Source: Gloeotrichia echinulata CP02
Lineage (GTDB): Bacteria > Cyanobacteriota > Cyanobacteriia > Cyanobacteriales > Nostocaceae
DNA length: 64,000 nucleotides
Assembly: GCA_038087035.1 (NCBI GenBank)
Contig: CP051187.1
Coordinates: 4,841,001 to 4,905,000, forward strand
Reading direction: 5' to 3'
Both the position numbers and the translations under genes were made by a program. Numbering within the stretch: the first letter of the stretch is position 1; each line of letters starts with the position of its first letter. Shown piece by piece: positions 16,300 through 24,887 of the stretch. The notes below the pieces were generated by a model. That model had not been told where the DNA came from, searched no databases, and was given only the letters and a program-made list of their open reading frames with translations.

Positions 16300-18765
16300 A
16301 TGTATCGCTTGCGGAATTATATTAATGAATGCGCTCTTCTTCTTTACTGGATTTATTTCAAACCCTATACTTTAAAACGATGGTTACAAGAGATTCATCC
16401 TGACTTAAAACCTAATGATAATCCTTATATTAAACTGAAACAATTTCCTAATAATGAGCGTTTACATCGCTACGCAGGACAAGTTTTTTGGCTAACAGCA
16501 ATCACCCCTCAGTTAGTTGTTTTGCCGGTAGGTCTGATTTATACTGCCGTAACTCAAGAACATTTTGCTTGGTTTCTTAGCGAAATGTTTTTAATTGCTT
16601 GGGTTCTTGGTCAGGTTATATCGCGATTTAGTTCTGTTGTTTTTGGAGAAGAATTTTATTTTACGGTCCCGGGTATTTCGATACTATTAGCATTTGTTAG
16701 TCTATTCTTGACAAATATAGCATCTGTTGTAGTATCTTTTGTAGCATCAGGTGTATCATTTAGTATAGCATTTGATGTAGCATTAAATGTGGCGTTTGCT
16801 GTAGTAACTAGTGTATTATGTAGTGCAGTATATGGTGTAGCATTAAGTGTAACACTAGGTGTAGCATCAAGTGTAACAGTAAGTGTAATATTAGGTGTTA
16901 CATTGAGTGTAACATCTGTTGCACCAGTTGGTGTAGGATTTAGTGTAGTATTCGGTGTGTTTATAAGTGTAGTACTTAATTTAGCATCTGGTTTAGCATC
17001 TGGTTTAACATCTGGTGTAGTATTTAGTGTAGTATTTAGTGTAGTATTTAGTGTAGTATTTAGTGTAGCGTTTATATTAGGAGTGCTACGGGTTTATTTT
17101 TGGTTGCCCGAATTATTGTGGGTAGGATGGCTGTTTTTATTCACACGTCAGGGTAGAGTTTCATCAAAACTGCATTACTTACCTCCTTATTTCGACCAAT
17201 TAATCTATTTACCTCTACCTTTTATGGATACTATGCTAGTAGAGGCATACCATGAAAACCCAGATGCAGCCCGTAACACTATCGATTACCTGACTAATTC
17301 CACCAATCAACAAAAAGTTGCAGCAAACGCCATAGTTAATATCACCTTAAATACCCTAGAACGTTGTCGTACTTTCCGTGACATTATTACTATTAGCGAG
17401 GAATTAGCTTGGATTCCTTCCCCTCCTCCTCTGGAAATGGGTAGAGTATTACCCCAGTTTCTCGATATTAGCCGTAGCGTCCAATCCGCAGACATGGCAA
17501 CTTCCGCTTATCGCAAGGTAGAAATACTGAAAAATCCCATTGACTCTTTGAATCAGATAGCAAAGAGTGTTGCTTTTATTAAAAATCCTCGCGTTGCTAC
17601 TGCTTCTAGTAACATCGCTCAAAAGTGGTTAAGTATCCTCGAAACTGCACGACGCGACTTTGAGAGAGAACCCCGTTATGCCCAAGAAATTCCTCAAGTT
17701 TACATTGCCGGAGCAGCCTTAGACCCCGAAACAGCCAAAAATCGTTTCAAAGGTCGTCAAGACCTATTTCGGGAAATTGAAAAAATTGCTTTAACGTCGC
17801 TTCCACCTACCCTATTACTCTATGGAGGTAGACGCACGGGTAAAACTTCTACTCTCAAATATTTACCCCAGAAAGTAGGCGGAAATTTAATTCCTTTAAG
17901 GGTAGATGTTCAAGGAATTGCGGATGCAATCACTCTTCCAGGATTAGCTAAATCTTTAGTAGAGCAAATCATTGATTCTGCACGAACTTCTCGTAATCTT
18001 ACTTTGTCCCCACCCAATCAAAAAGAACTAAATACCGACCCTTTTCCTACTTTGCGAAACTGGTTTACCACCATTGAACGTACTGCACCAGGAAAAAGAT
18101 TTTTACTTTGTCTGGATGAATTTGAACGTCTTGAAGAAGTGATTTCTAGCACTGGTTCTCGCGCACCCCTTAACTTTTTGCGCCACATTATTCAAGATCG
18201 TGCTGCTTGGACGCTGCTTTTTAGCGGTTCCCATAGTTTAGATGAAATCGAAAGCTATTGGAGCGATTATCTGATTAATACTCGTTCTGTTCGTTTAACT
18301 TATTTAGCAAATTCTGAAGCTGAAGAATTAATTAGACATCCCGTACCCAACTTTCCTGATATTTATCTTCCAGAAGCCGTAGAAAGAATTATTTATTGGA
18401 CGCGCTGTCAACCTTATCTCGTGCAGTTACTCTGTTCTGAATTAGTAGACTATCTAAACCTAAAGTATCCTGAAAATGCTCTGAATATTCAGGCTAATTC
18501 CCAAGATGTCGATAGCATTATCGATAAAGCTTTGATAAGTGGTAATGGTTATTTTGATGAGTTATGGAAGAACAGTCTCAATCAAGAGCAACGAGATTGT
18601 ATAAAAAATCTAATTACCAAAACCACCCCGACTAGAGAAGATCGTAGAGTTTGGGGTAAACTAATTAAAAAAGAAATTTTAAAACCTGATAGCAACGATG
18701 GAGTTTGTTTCGAGGTGCCTTTAATTGAAAGAAGTATTATGCAAAAAATCGAAGAAGAACGTTAA
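16300..18765 (+). CDS. Membrane-anchored P-loop ATPase with repetitive hydrophobic domain
   Basis: 821 residues. Residues about 60-140 form ordinary membrane segments. Residues about 144-259 are a striking run of short Val/Phe/Ser/Gly repeats (units such as 'FSVVFSVVFSVA' and 'GVASSVTVSV'), encoded by tandemly related DNA (GTGTAGTATTTA units near 17020-17070). The C-terminal half is a STAND/AAA-like ATPase: Walker A 'LLYGGRRTGKTSTLKYLP' near residue 507 and Walker B 'FLLCLDEFERLEEV' near 600. A helical C-terminal part, 'YWTRCQPYLVQLLCSELVDY', resembles other cyanobacterial AAA-like proteins. No effector domain is evident. It could be a sensor or conflict-system NTPase; function is unassigned. 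Confidence 0.8.
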   Translation: MYRLRNYINECALLLYWIYFKPYTLKRWLQEIHPDLKPNDNPYIKLKQFPNNERLHRYAGQVFWLTAITPQLVVLPVGLIYTAVTQEHFAWFLSEMFLIAWVLGQVISRFSSVVFGEEFYFTVPGISILLAFVSLFLTNIASVVVSFVASGVSFSIAFDVALNVAFAVVTSVLCSAVYGVALSVTLGVASSVTVSVILGVTLSVTSVAPVGVGFSVVFGVFISVVLNLASGLASGLTSGVVFSVVFSVVFSVVFSVAFILGVLRVYFWLPELLWVGWLFLFTRQGRVSSKLHYLPPYFDQLIYLPLPFMDTMLVEAYHENPDAARNTIDYLTNSTNQQKVAANAIVNITLNTLERCRTFRDIITISEELAWIPSPPPLEMGRVLPQFLDISRSVQSADMATSAYRKVEILKNPIDSLNQIAKSVAFIKNPRVATASSNIAQKWLSILETARRDFEREPRYAQEIPQVYIAGAALDPETAKNRFKGRQDLFREIEKIALTSLPPTLLLYGGRRTGKTSTLKYLPQKVGGNLIPLRVDVQGIADAITLPGLAKSLVEQIIDSARTSRNLTLSPPNQKELNTDPFPTLRNWFTTIERTAPGKRFLLCLDEFERLEEVISSTGSRAPLNFLRHIIQDRAAWTLLFSGSHSLDEIESYWSDYLINTRSVRLTYLANSEAEELIRHPVPNFPDIYLPEAVERIIYWTRCQPYLVQLLCSELVDYLNLKYPENALNIQANSQDVDSIIDKALISGNGYFDELWKNSLNQEQRDCIKNLITKTTPTREDRRVWGKLIKKEILKPDSNDGVCFEVPLIERSIMQKIEEER

Positions 18766-18857
18766 GAAGTCAACACGTCTGGAGAATAATCCGATTCATC
18801 AGGTACACTCTTTTGGGCACGGCAGTGCCGTGCCCCTACACCTTGCGATATAATATC

Positions 18858-19070
18858 GTGCGTGACGCCACAAGTCTTGTGACTACGTACAATATAGGAA
18901 TCCGGCTTGATTTTTGAAAAGATGCGTAGGGTGCGTTAGCGACAGCGTAACGCACCATCATCAAAGATTTGGTGCGTTACGGATTTCATCCTAACGCACC
19001 CTACGATACCTAATTTTGTTCAAAAATCAAATAGGAGTCCTATATTTATCGCTGCGTCACGCACCCTACG
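18858..19070. repeat. Nested repeat: palindromic element interrupted by a second MITE
   Basis: The outer element (GTGCGTGACGCC to GCGTCACGCACCC) matches an uninterrupted relative at about 25349-25412. It is split by an inner palindromic element (18896-19041, ends AGGAATCC and GGAGTCCT, with TTGATTTTTGAA/TTCAAAAATCAA inside). The bases ATAT are present on both sides (18892-18895 and 19042-19045) and only once in the intact relative, a probable 4-bp target duplication. Confidence 0.78.
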
Positions 19071-19089
19071 ATTATTATGGTAAATTGAT

Positions 19090-19220
19090 AAAACACAGAG
19101 TTGGGAAACTCCGGTGAAATTCCGGGACTGTGCCGCAGCTGTAATGGGATTGCCCAAGTCAGAATGCCAACTCTCAGGTTTAGTAACCATCTAGTACCTG
19201 CGTCGCACGGGGAAGGAGTT
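19090..19220 (+). promoter_or_regulatory. Cobalamin riboswitch
   Basis: The core is GGTGAAATTCC, then GACTGTGCCGCAGCTGTAAT, then AAGTCAGAATGCC, the diagnostic B12-box arrangement. The element is closed by an AGAGTTGG/CCAACTCT stem (19097-19104 with 19167-19174). A further CAGGT/ACCTG hairpin precedes a GGAAGGAG ribosome binding site at 19211-19218. Placement directly before cobG implies translation is shut when adenosyl- or methylcobalamin is plentiful. The short peripheral region suggests a compact class II-like variant (inferred). Confidence 0.9.
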
Positions 19221-19226
19221 CTGTTT

Positions 19227-20909
19227 TTGCTGTCTAGTTTTAGCGCCTGTCCAGGCTTATTTTACGCCACACCTGCCCAAGATGGTATCTTGTCTCGCAT
19301 CAGAATACCAGGCGGGATGATTAATAGTAAACAGTGCCGTGCGATCGCCAACATTGCAGATGAGTTTGGCGGTGGTTATGTTGATATAACGAATCGCGCT
19401 AACCTCCAACTGAGGGAAATTCGCTCGCTGATGAATGCTGAAGTCTTAAAGCGTCTACAGGATTTGGGTTTGGGTTCTCGCAATACTATTGTAGACCACA
19501 TCCGCAATATTATGACCAGTCCCACGGCGGGTATTGATCGTCAGGAATTGATTGACACCCGTCCCTTTGTGCGAAGCTGGGATAATTACATCGTCGCACA
19601 TCCTGAGTTATCAGGACTATCGGCAAAATTTAGTGTTTGCTTTGATGGTGGTGGAAGAGTTTCAGTGGGCGATCGCCTAAATGATATCGCCTTTGTCGCC
19701 GTCTTAGTTGATGGTAGTGTTTTCTTTCGCCTGTATTTGAGTGTCGGTGCGAAGGGAGAACCACCAACCGATATGGGAATCTTATTGGCGCCAGAGGAAT
19801 GCTTACCAGTTTTAGCAGCTTTGGCTGATGTCTATCTCAAGCATAACGACCCCAGCAGAAAACGCAAACTGAGGTTGCAAGAGTTATTGCATAATATAGG
19901 TTGTGAAAATTATCTCCAAGAAGTTCAGCAACATCTACCCTTCCCCTTGCGTTCTCGTCATCAATATATAGATGTTGCAGAGAAAATTTCCAGAACCAAT
20001 TATAGCGCAACACATTCAGATTCAGTACAAAATTATATCGCCAGTTGTAGTAGCACAGCATTGCCGTGCCCAAAAGAGTGTACCGCTCATAGCACAACAC
20101 ATTCAGATTCAGTACAAAATTATATCGCCAGTAGGGGCACGGCATTGCCGTGCCCGTATGAGTGTACCGCACTAGGTCGGGAAACGCCATATCAGCATAT
20201 CGGCATTCATCCCCAACGTCAGCTAGGTTTATATTATATCGGCGTAGTTTTACCCCTCGGTCGTTTAGAAACTTACCAAATTCGGGGTTTAGCTGATGTG
20301 GCAGAAAAATACAGCCGTGGTAATCTCAGACTAACCCCTTGGCAGAATTTGCTCCTCACCGATATTCCCCAGGAATGGCTTACGGATGTGCAAAACCAAA
20401 TCGCTGTTTTAGGATTAGATTGCTCAACCACCAATATTCACAGTGCATTAGTTGCCTGTTCTGGGAATAGAGGATGTGCAGCTTCTGCAACTGACACCAA
20501 AACTCACGCCTTAGCATTAGCAGAGTATATTCAAACTCATATTACCTTAGAATGTCCAGTTAATATACACTTCAGCGGCTGCGGTAAATCCTGCGCCCAG
20601 CATAGCAAAAGTGATATTGCATTGCTAGGTGTCAGCATTGAAGACAATAAAACTAAGGAAGGCTATAACGTTTATGTTGGTGATGGTGACAAAGACCAAC
20701 AATTTGGACGCCTACTCTACCAGTCAGTGATTTTTGCAGAAGTACCAGCATTGATAGAGCGGATGTTAAAGGTCTATAAAATTCAACGTATGACTGCTGA
20801 TGAATCCTTTGGGGAATTTGCAAATCGATATGCGATCGCAGACTTAAAGCGCTTATTTACCCAATCCCAGAAAATAGAAAAACTGCAGCGTTGCAAATTT
20901 ATAGGATGA
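19227..20909 (+). CDS. cobG: Precorrin-3B synthase CobG carrying an in-frame repeat insertion
   Basis: The start is placed at TTG 19227 (8 bp after GGAAGGAG) because the upstream open frame is riboswitch sequence; this gives about 560 residues. It belongs to the nitrite/sulfite reductase fold: 'RIPGGMINSKQCRAIANIAD' near the N-terminus, and cluster ligands 'ACSGNRGCA' (C-x5-C) and 'SGCGKSCAQHS' (C-x3-C). CobG uses O2 for ring contraction of precorrin-3A in aerobic B12 synthesis. Residues about 259-322 are translated MITE DNA (20001-20192, exactly 64 codons, no stops) lying between the two halves. Whether the enzyme tolerates it is unknown. Confidence 0.88.
   Translation: MLSSFSACPGLFYATPAQDGILSRIRIPGGMINSKQCRAIANIADEFGGGYVDITNRANLQLREIRSLMNAEVLKRLQDLGLGSRNTIVDHIRNIMTSPTAGIDRQELIDTRPFVRSWDNYIVAHPELSGLSAKFSVCFDGGGRVSVGDRLNDIAFVAVLVDGSVFFRLYLSVGAKGEPPTDMGILLAPEECLPVLAALADVYLKHNDPSRKRKLRLQELLHNIGCENYLQEVQQHLPFPLRSRHQYIDVAEKISRTNYSATHSDSVQNYIASCSSTALPCPKECTAHSTTHSDSVQNYIASRGTALPCPYECTALGRETPYQHIGIHPQRQLGLYYIGVVLPLGRLETYQIRGLADVAEKYSRGNLRLTPWQNLLLTDIPQEWLTDVQNQIAVLGLDCSTTNIHSALVACSGNRGCAASATDTKTHALALAEYIQTHITLECPVNIHFSGCGKSCAQHSKSDIALLGVSIEDNKTKEGYNVYVGDGDKDQQFGRLLYQSVIFAEVPALIERMLKVYKIQRMTADESFGEFANRYAIADLKRLFTQSQKIEKLQRCKFIG
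20001..20192. repeat. Family A MITE DNA (one and a half units) inside cobG
   Basis: It begins TATAGCGCAACACATTCAG and ends GGGAAACGCCATAT, like family A ends. An internal CATAGCACAACACATTCAG restarts the element at about 20089, so a truncated unit is followed by a complete one. Each has a GCACGGCATTGCCGTGCCC-type core. The total is 192 bp, divisible by three, and adds 'HSDSVQNYIAS' twice to the protein. Confidence 0.88.
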
Positions 20910-21003
20910 AAGTCTCACGCAAAGGCGCAAAGGCGCAAAGGGAGATGGGGAGAATAATAACTCCTAACTCCTAACTCTTAACTCTTAACTCCCAACTCAT
21001 ACC

Positions 21004-21630
21004 ATGCCCGACTACATTCGAGACGCCAATGAAATATATCGTAATTCTTTCGCCATCATCCGGTCAGAGGCGAACCTGGAAATCCTCCCAGCAGATGTAG
21101 CAAAAGTAGTAGTAAGAATGATTCATGCTTGTGGAATGACGGATATTGTTACCGATGTGGGATATTCACCAACAGCAGTGCTATCTGGAAGGACAGCATT
21201 AGCAGCAGGAGCTAGCATTCTGTGCGATTGTCGCATGATTGCCGAAGGAATTACAAGAAAGCGTTTACCAGCAAACAACCAAATTATCTGCACCCTCAAC
21301 GAGCCGACAGTACCAGAAATTGCCCAGAAATTGGGTACTACTAGATCAGCAGCAGCCTTAGAATTATGGCGATCGCACCTAGCAGGAGCAGTAGTAGCCA
21401 TTGGAAACGCCCCCACAGCCCTATTCCGCCTGCTAGAAATGCTCGATCAAGGGGCACCAAAACCAGCAGTCATCTTAGGATTTCCCGTTGGTTTCGTCGG
21501 TGCATTAGAATCCAAAGCCGCACTAGCAGAAGATAGCCGCAACGTACCATTTTTAACATTACATGGACGACGCGGTGGGAGTGCGATCGCCACTGCTGCA
21601 GTCAACGCCCTAGCCACGGAGGAAGAATGA
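21004..21630 (+). CDS. cobH: Precorrin-8X methylmutase
   Basis: 208 residues. CobH/CbiC moves a methyl group from C11 to C12 to form hydrogenobyrinic (or cobyrinic) acid. The catalytic His lies in 'VVRMIHACGMTDI' (about residue 43). 'GSAIATAAVNALA' at the end and 'LGFPVGFVGALESKAALAE' are typical. It lies 94 bp after cobG, the gap being filled with a TCACGCAAAGGCGC repeat and TAACTCC heptamers. The 3' end overlaps cobI by 4 bp (ATGA), indicating coupling. Confidence 0.96.
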   Translation: MPDYIRDANEIYRNSFAIIRSEANLEILPADVAKVVVRMIHACGMTDIVTDVGYSPTAVLSGRTALAAGASILCDCRMIAEGITRKRLPANNQIICTLNEPTVPEIAQKLGTTRSAAALELWRSHLAGAVVAIGNAPTALFRLLEMLDQGAPKPAVILGFPVGFVGALESKAALAEDSRNVPFLTLHGRRGGSAIATAAVNALATEEE

Positions 21631-22337
21631 GTAACAAAAGCGGCGGTCGTCTCTACGGAATAGGTGTCGGACCCGGCGATCCAGAACTATTGACCTTAAA
21701 AGCACTGCGGCTATTGCAAACTGCCCCTGTAATTGCCTATCAATCAGCGACAGATCGCGATAGTATTGCTAGGGGAATCATCGCCCAGTATCTCAACGGT
21801 AATCAAATCGAAGTCCAGTATCACCTCCCCCGCGCCCTAGAACCAGAAAAAGCCAAATCCATTTACGACAAAGAAGTTGAACCAATCGCCCAGCATCTCG
21901 CCGCCGGGCGGGATGTAGTAGTAGTATGTGAAGGAGACCCGTTTTTCTACGGTTCCTTCATGTACTTATTCACAAGATTATCTGACAAATACGAAACCGA
22001 AGTTGTCCCCGGAATTTCCTCACTCATGGCTTGTCCCGTAGCATTAGGCGTACCATTCACCTACTACAACGATGTTCTCAAAGTCCTCCCAGCCCCATTA
22101 CCAGCAGAAGAATTGACAAAACAACTATTGACGACCAACGCCGCCGCAATTATCAAACTAGGTCGTCATTTTACCAAAGTGCGGGATATCTTGCATCAGC
22201 TAGGACTAGCATCACGCGCTAAATATATAGAACGGGCGACGACCGCAAGACAACGTATAATATCCCTTGATGAAGTTGATCCCGCCGAAGTACCCTATTT
22301 CGCCATGATTATCATCCCGACAAAACAGCAATTATAG
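21627..22337 (+). CDS. cobI: Precorrin-2 C20-methyltransferase
   Basis: 236 residues of the tetrapyrrole methyltransferase fold; it transfers a methyl from S-adenosylmethionine to C20 of precorrin-2. 'GRLYGIGVGPGDPELLTLKA' is the N-terminal signature and 'VVVVCEGDPFFYGSFMYLF' the SAM-binding GDP motif. 'VPGISSLMACPVALGVPFTY' completes the set. It overlaps cobH by four bases. It is full length and second to last in the visible riboswitch-led operon. Confidence 0.96.
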   Translation: MSNKSGGRLYGIGVGPGDPELLTLKALRLLQTAPVIAYQSATDRDSIARGIIAQYLNGNQIEVQYHLPRALEPEKAKSIYDKEVEPIAQHLAAGRDVVVVCEGDPFFYGSFMYLFTRLSDKYETEVVPGISSLMACPVALGVPFTYYNDVLKVLPAPLPAEELTKQLLTTNAAAIIKLGRHFTKVRDILHQLGLASRAKYIERATTARQRIISLDEVDPAEVPYFAMIIIPTKQQL

Positions 22338-22363
22338 GGCGTTGCTGATTGAAAATATGAATT

Positions 22364-22509
22364 TATCTCACGCAAAGGCGCAAAGGCGCAAAGGAAGAAA
22401 TAGAGAAAACTTGTGGTCTAAATACATAAAAACTACTCTAAATATGAAATGCCAAAATTACATTTCTTGACCTCTTATTCTTTGCGCCTTTGCGCCTTGG
22501 CGTGAGATA
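22364..22509. repeat. Inverted pair of small dispersed repeats
   Basis: TATCTCACGCAAAGGCGCAA at the left is matched by an inverted CTTTGCGCCTTGGCGTGAGATA-type end at the right, about 146 bp overall. The motif is the same as that at 3729, 20911 and 37881. It fills the gap between cobI and the cbiG-cobJ gene and could form a long hairpin in the operon mRNA. Confidence 0.75.
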
Positions 22510-22548
22510 AAAAGTTCAATTACCTAAAAATAGCTGTAATATTAACTC

Positions 22549-24315
22549 ATGAAGGTTCCACCCGCCGTTGTAGTATTAGGTCAGAATAGTCTATCAGTAG
22601 CACGCCAAATCATCAGCGTTCTACCAGGGGCGACCCTATACGGTTTAGCGGGTCGCACCACTGAGGTTGATATTAGTTTCACGAATTTTGGCGACACCTT
22701 GCGAGAATTGTTTGCCCAAGGAAAGCCCTTGATTGGTATTTGTGCTTCTGGTATATTGATTAGAACCCTAGCGCCGTTAATCTCTGATAAACGCCAGGAA
22801 CCGCCTGTTCTGGCTGTGGCTGAAGATGGTAGTGCTGTTGTCCCTCTTTTGGGTGGATTGAATGGGGTGAACGATTTAGCACGCCGTATTGCTGCGGCGC
22901 TAAATGTCCAAGCAGCCATTACGACTACCGGAGACTTGCGTTTTCGCACGGCGCTGTTGTCTCCTCCCCCTGGTTATTATTTAGCTAATCCAGATGATGC
23001 GAAGACGTTTATCTCTGATTTGCTAGCTGGTGCAAAAGTGAAGTTAGAGGGAACAGCACCGTGGTTGAGTGATAGTCAACTACCTATAGATGCTGATGGT
23101 GAATTGACGATCAAAATTACTGAACGTTTGGTGACTCCCTCTCCCAATTGTTTAGTTTATCACCCAGCAACTGTGGCAATTGGCATGAGTGGCACCCAGG
23201 GGAATGCAGCGGTAAATTTAAATTTAGTCAGACAACTACTCGCAGATGAGGAAATAGCCCCTCCATCAGTGGCGGGAATATTTGCACCAATCACCGCTGC
23301 TGCAAATCCAGCTATCCAAGCGGTTGCTAGCGCCTTGAATGTGCCTGCACGGTTCTTTACTCCAAATCAGCTAGAATATTTATTATCCCAAGGTTACACA
23401 AGCGCCCAAGCAGCAGCCTTAATCGCCACCAACACGGAACCAATTCCCCATACTTCTCTACGAGAGGCTGCGCCAACGGCTCCGCTCAGTACAAGTCTCC
23501 CCAAGTCCCCATCTCTCTCCCTCTCCCCCCACCCCATCGACCCCAACACTATCGGTCAGCCACGGGGGCGATTAGCGGTTATTGGTACCGGTCCTGGTGG
23601 GTCGCGGTGGATGTCAACAGAGGTGAAAGAAATTCTCAAGGATGCAACTGACCTGGTGGGTTACAAAACTTACCTTGATTTAGTGGGTTCCTTGGGTGAT
23701 GGGAAGCGACGCCATGAGTCTGATAACAGGGAAGAATTAGCACGGGCGGCGATCGCACTGGATTTAGCCGCTGAGGGACGATATGTAGCAGTAGTTTCTT
23801 CGGGAGACCCCGGTATTTACGCAATGGCTGCAGCGATTTTTGAGGTGGTTGACCAGCACAATAAACCGGAATGGGACAGCATCCACATTCATGTTGCACC
23901 AGGAATCTCGGCTATGCAAGCCGCAGCAGCTACGATTGGTGCGCCTCTTGGTCATGACTTTTGTGTGATTTCTCTGTCTGATATTTTGAAGCCTTGGTCA
24001 ATTATTGCACAACGAATTGCTGCAGCGGCTGCAGCTGATTTTGTCATTGCTTTCTACAATCCGGTTTCTAAGGAGCGTATTTGGCAATTAGCAGAAGCCA
24101 GAAATATTTTACTAGATTATAGAACGGGCGATACTCCGGTTGTGTTAGGACGGAATCTTGGTAGACTAGGACAGACGGTCAAGGTGATTACCCTTGAGCA
24201 GTTAGCGCCAGATGTCGCCGATATGCGGACAGTTATTCTCGTTGGTTCCAGCAAAACTCGGACAATTAGGCGCAATGATGGAAGTATCTCGGTTTATACG
24301 CCACGCCAATATTAA
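22549..24315 (+). CDS. cobJ: CbiG-CobJ fusion: cobalt-precorrin-5A hydrolase / precorrin-3B C17-methyltransferase
   Basis: 588 residues in two parts. Residues 1-300 resemble CbiG ('GICASGILIRTLAPLISDKR', 'VVPLLGGLNGVNDLARRIA', 'LATLGL'-type end region), which opens the delta-lactone and releases C2. Residues about 345-588 are CobJ/CbiH ('RLAVIGTGPGGSRWMSTEV', 'VVSSGDPGIYAMAAAIFEVV'). The linker (about 300-340) is Ser/Pro-rich and contains a translated dispersed repeat (GAGGCTGCGCCAACGGCTCC type, 23461-23500). Such fusions are known in cyanobacteria. The mix of an O2-dependent CobG with a CbiG domain is notable. It is the last B12 gene visible. Confidence 0.9.
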   Translation: MKVPPAVVVLGQNSLSVARQIISVLPGATLYGLAGRTTEVDISFTNFGDTLRELFAQGKPLIGICASGILIRTLAPLISDKRQEPPVLAVAEDGSAVVPLLGGLNGVNDLARRIAAALNVQAAITTTGDLRFRTALLSPPPGYYLANPDDAKTFISDLLAGAKVKLEGTAPWLSDSQLPIDADGELTIKITERLVTPSPNCLVYHPATVAIGMSGTQGNAAVNLNLVRQLLADEEIAPPSVAGIFAPITAAANPAIQAVASALNVPARFFTPNQLEYLLSQGYTSAQAAALIATNTEPIPHTSLREAAPTAPLSTSLPKSPSLSLSPHPIDPNTIGQPRGRLAVIGTGPGGSRWMSTEVKEILKDATDLVGYKTYLDLVGSLGDGKRRHESDNREELARAAIALDLAAEGRYVAVVSSGDPGIYAMAAAIFEVVDQHNKPEWDSIHIHVAPGISAMQAAAATIGAPLGHDFCVISLSDILKPWSIIAQRIAAAAAADFVIAFYNPVSKERIWQLAEARNILLDYRTGDTPVVLGRNLGRLGQTVKVITLEQLAPDVADMRTVILVGSSKTRTIRRNDGSISVYTPRQY

Positions 24316-24332
24316 GAAATATTGCTGACGGT

Positions 24333-24410
24333 TGACTGTTGACGGTCAATGACAAATGACAAATGACAAATGACCAATGACAAATGACAAATGACCAATG
24401 ACAAATGACC
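24333..24410. repeat. Heptanucleotide repeat (ACAAATG)n
   Basis: About ten copies of TGACAAA/TGACCAA heptamers follow the cobJ stop. The complementary TTTGTCA form is found at 40731-40815 and 60325-60460. No coding frame is credible here. Confidence 0.88.
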
Positions 24411-24725
24411 AAAATAAAACCCCAGAATGTTCCATTCCTGGGGTTGAAATACCTGACCACCCTTTTATTTTTAATTGAAAAATCATTGTCAGCCTCAAAT
24501 ATGAAAGACAAAAATCTCGGATTTATGTCAAAAAAATCAGGGTATTATTATAGTATTTTCCTGTTGAATAGCGTACAAGATTATCACAGGTTGCGATTGT
24601 GTTATGGCTACATGGAACCAAAGCAAACCCCTCACTCCGCAAGGGAGGAAGGAGGTGTAAGCGTGCGGTTCCCGTGACCTCTCCGCAATTCAATTTTGGA
24701 ATAAATAAAAAGATACAATTAAAGT
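24411..24725. other. Gene-free interval with a possible structured segment
   Basis: Mostly A/T-rich. At 24612-24678 there is a possible fold: GGAACC pairs with GGTTCC, enclosing CCTCACTCC-GCAA-GGGAGGAAGGAGG. No gene is supported; the 90-codon frame at 24405 has no recognisable features. Confidence 0.35.
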
Positions 24726-24866
24726 AATTATGTCCAAAGACTTAAGTTTATTGGCTTGATTTATTAACTTTTAAAGTCAACAATAAAAACATCAAGGTAC
24801 ATGATTGTAGCCAATCAAAGTGACAGAAAGCCTAACCTATGTCCGCGCAAGCGGACTTTATTTATT
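24726..24866 (+). ncRNA. Putative small RNA, tandem copy 1
   Basis: The first 62 bases align without gaps to those of a second copy at 25148. A 7-bp stem with an 11-nt loop is formed by TTGATTT (24756-24762) and AAGTCAA (24774-24780). The second copy has different bases but keeps the pairing. The segment ends in a GTCCGC-GCAA-GCGGAC hairpin followed by TTTATTTATTT. Transcription direction is inferred from the terminator. The 5' end is approximate. I do not recognise the family. Confidence 0.6.
24841..24866 (+). terminator. Intrinsic terminator of small RNA copy 1
   Basis: A perfect 6-bp stem GTCCGC/GCGGAC with a GCAA tetraloop, followed by TTTATTTATTT. The same stem with a GACA loop ends copy 2. 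Confidence 0.8.
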
Positions 24867-24887
24867 TAATCTATCACAGTCATAATT

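Noticed and set aside
19101..19226. N-terminal extension of CobG
   Set aside because: This segment is the cobalamin riboswitch; family similarity begins only after TTG 19227.
24600..24690. Group II intron domain V-like sequence (GTGCGGTTC near a GCAA loop)
   Set aside because: The 5' arm of domain V and any reverse-transcriptase frame are missing; the resemblance is too short.
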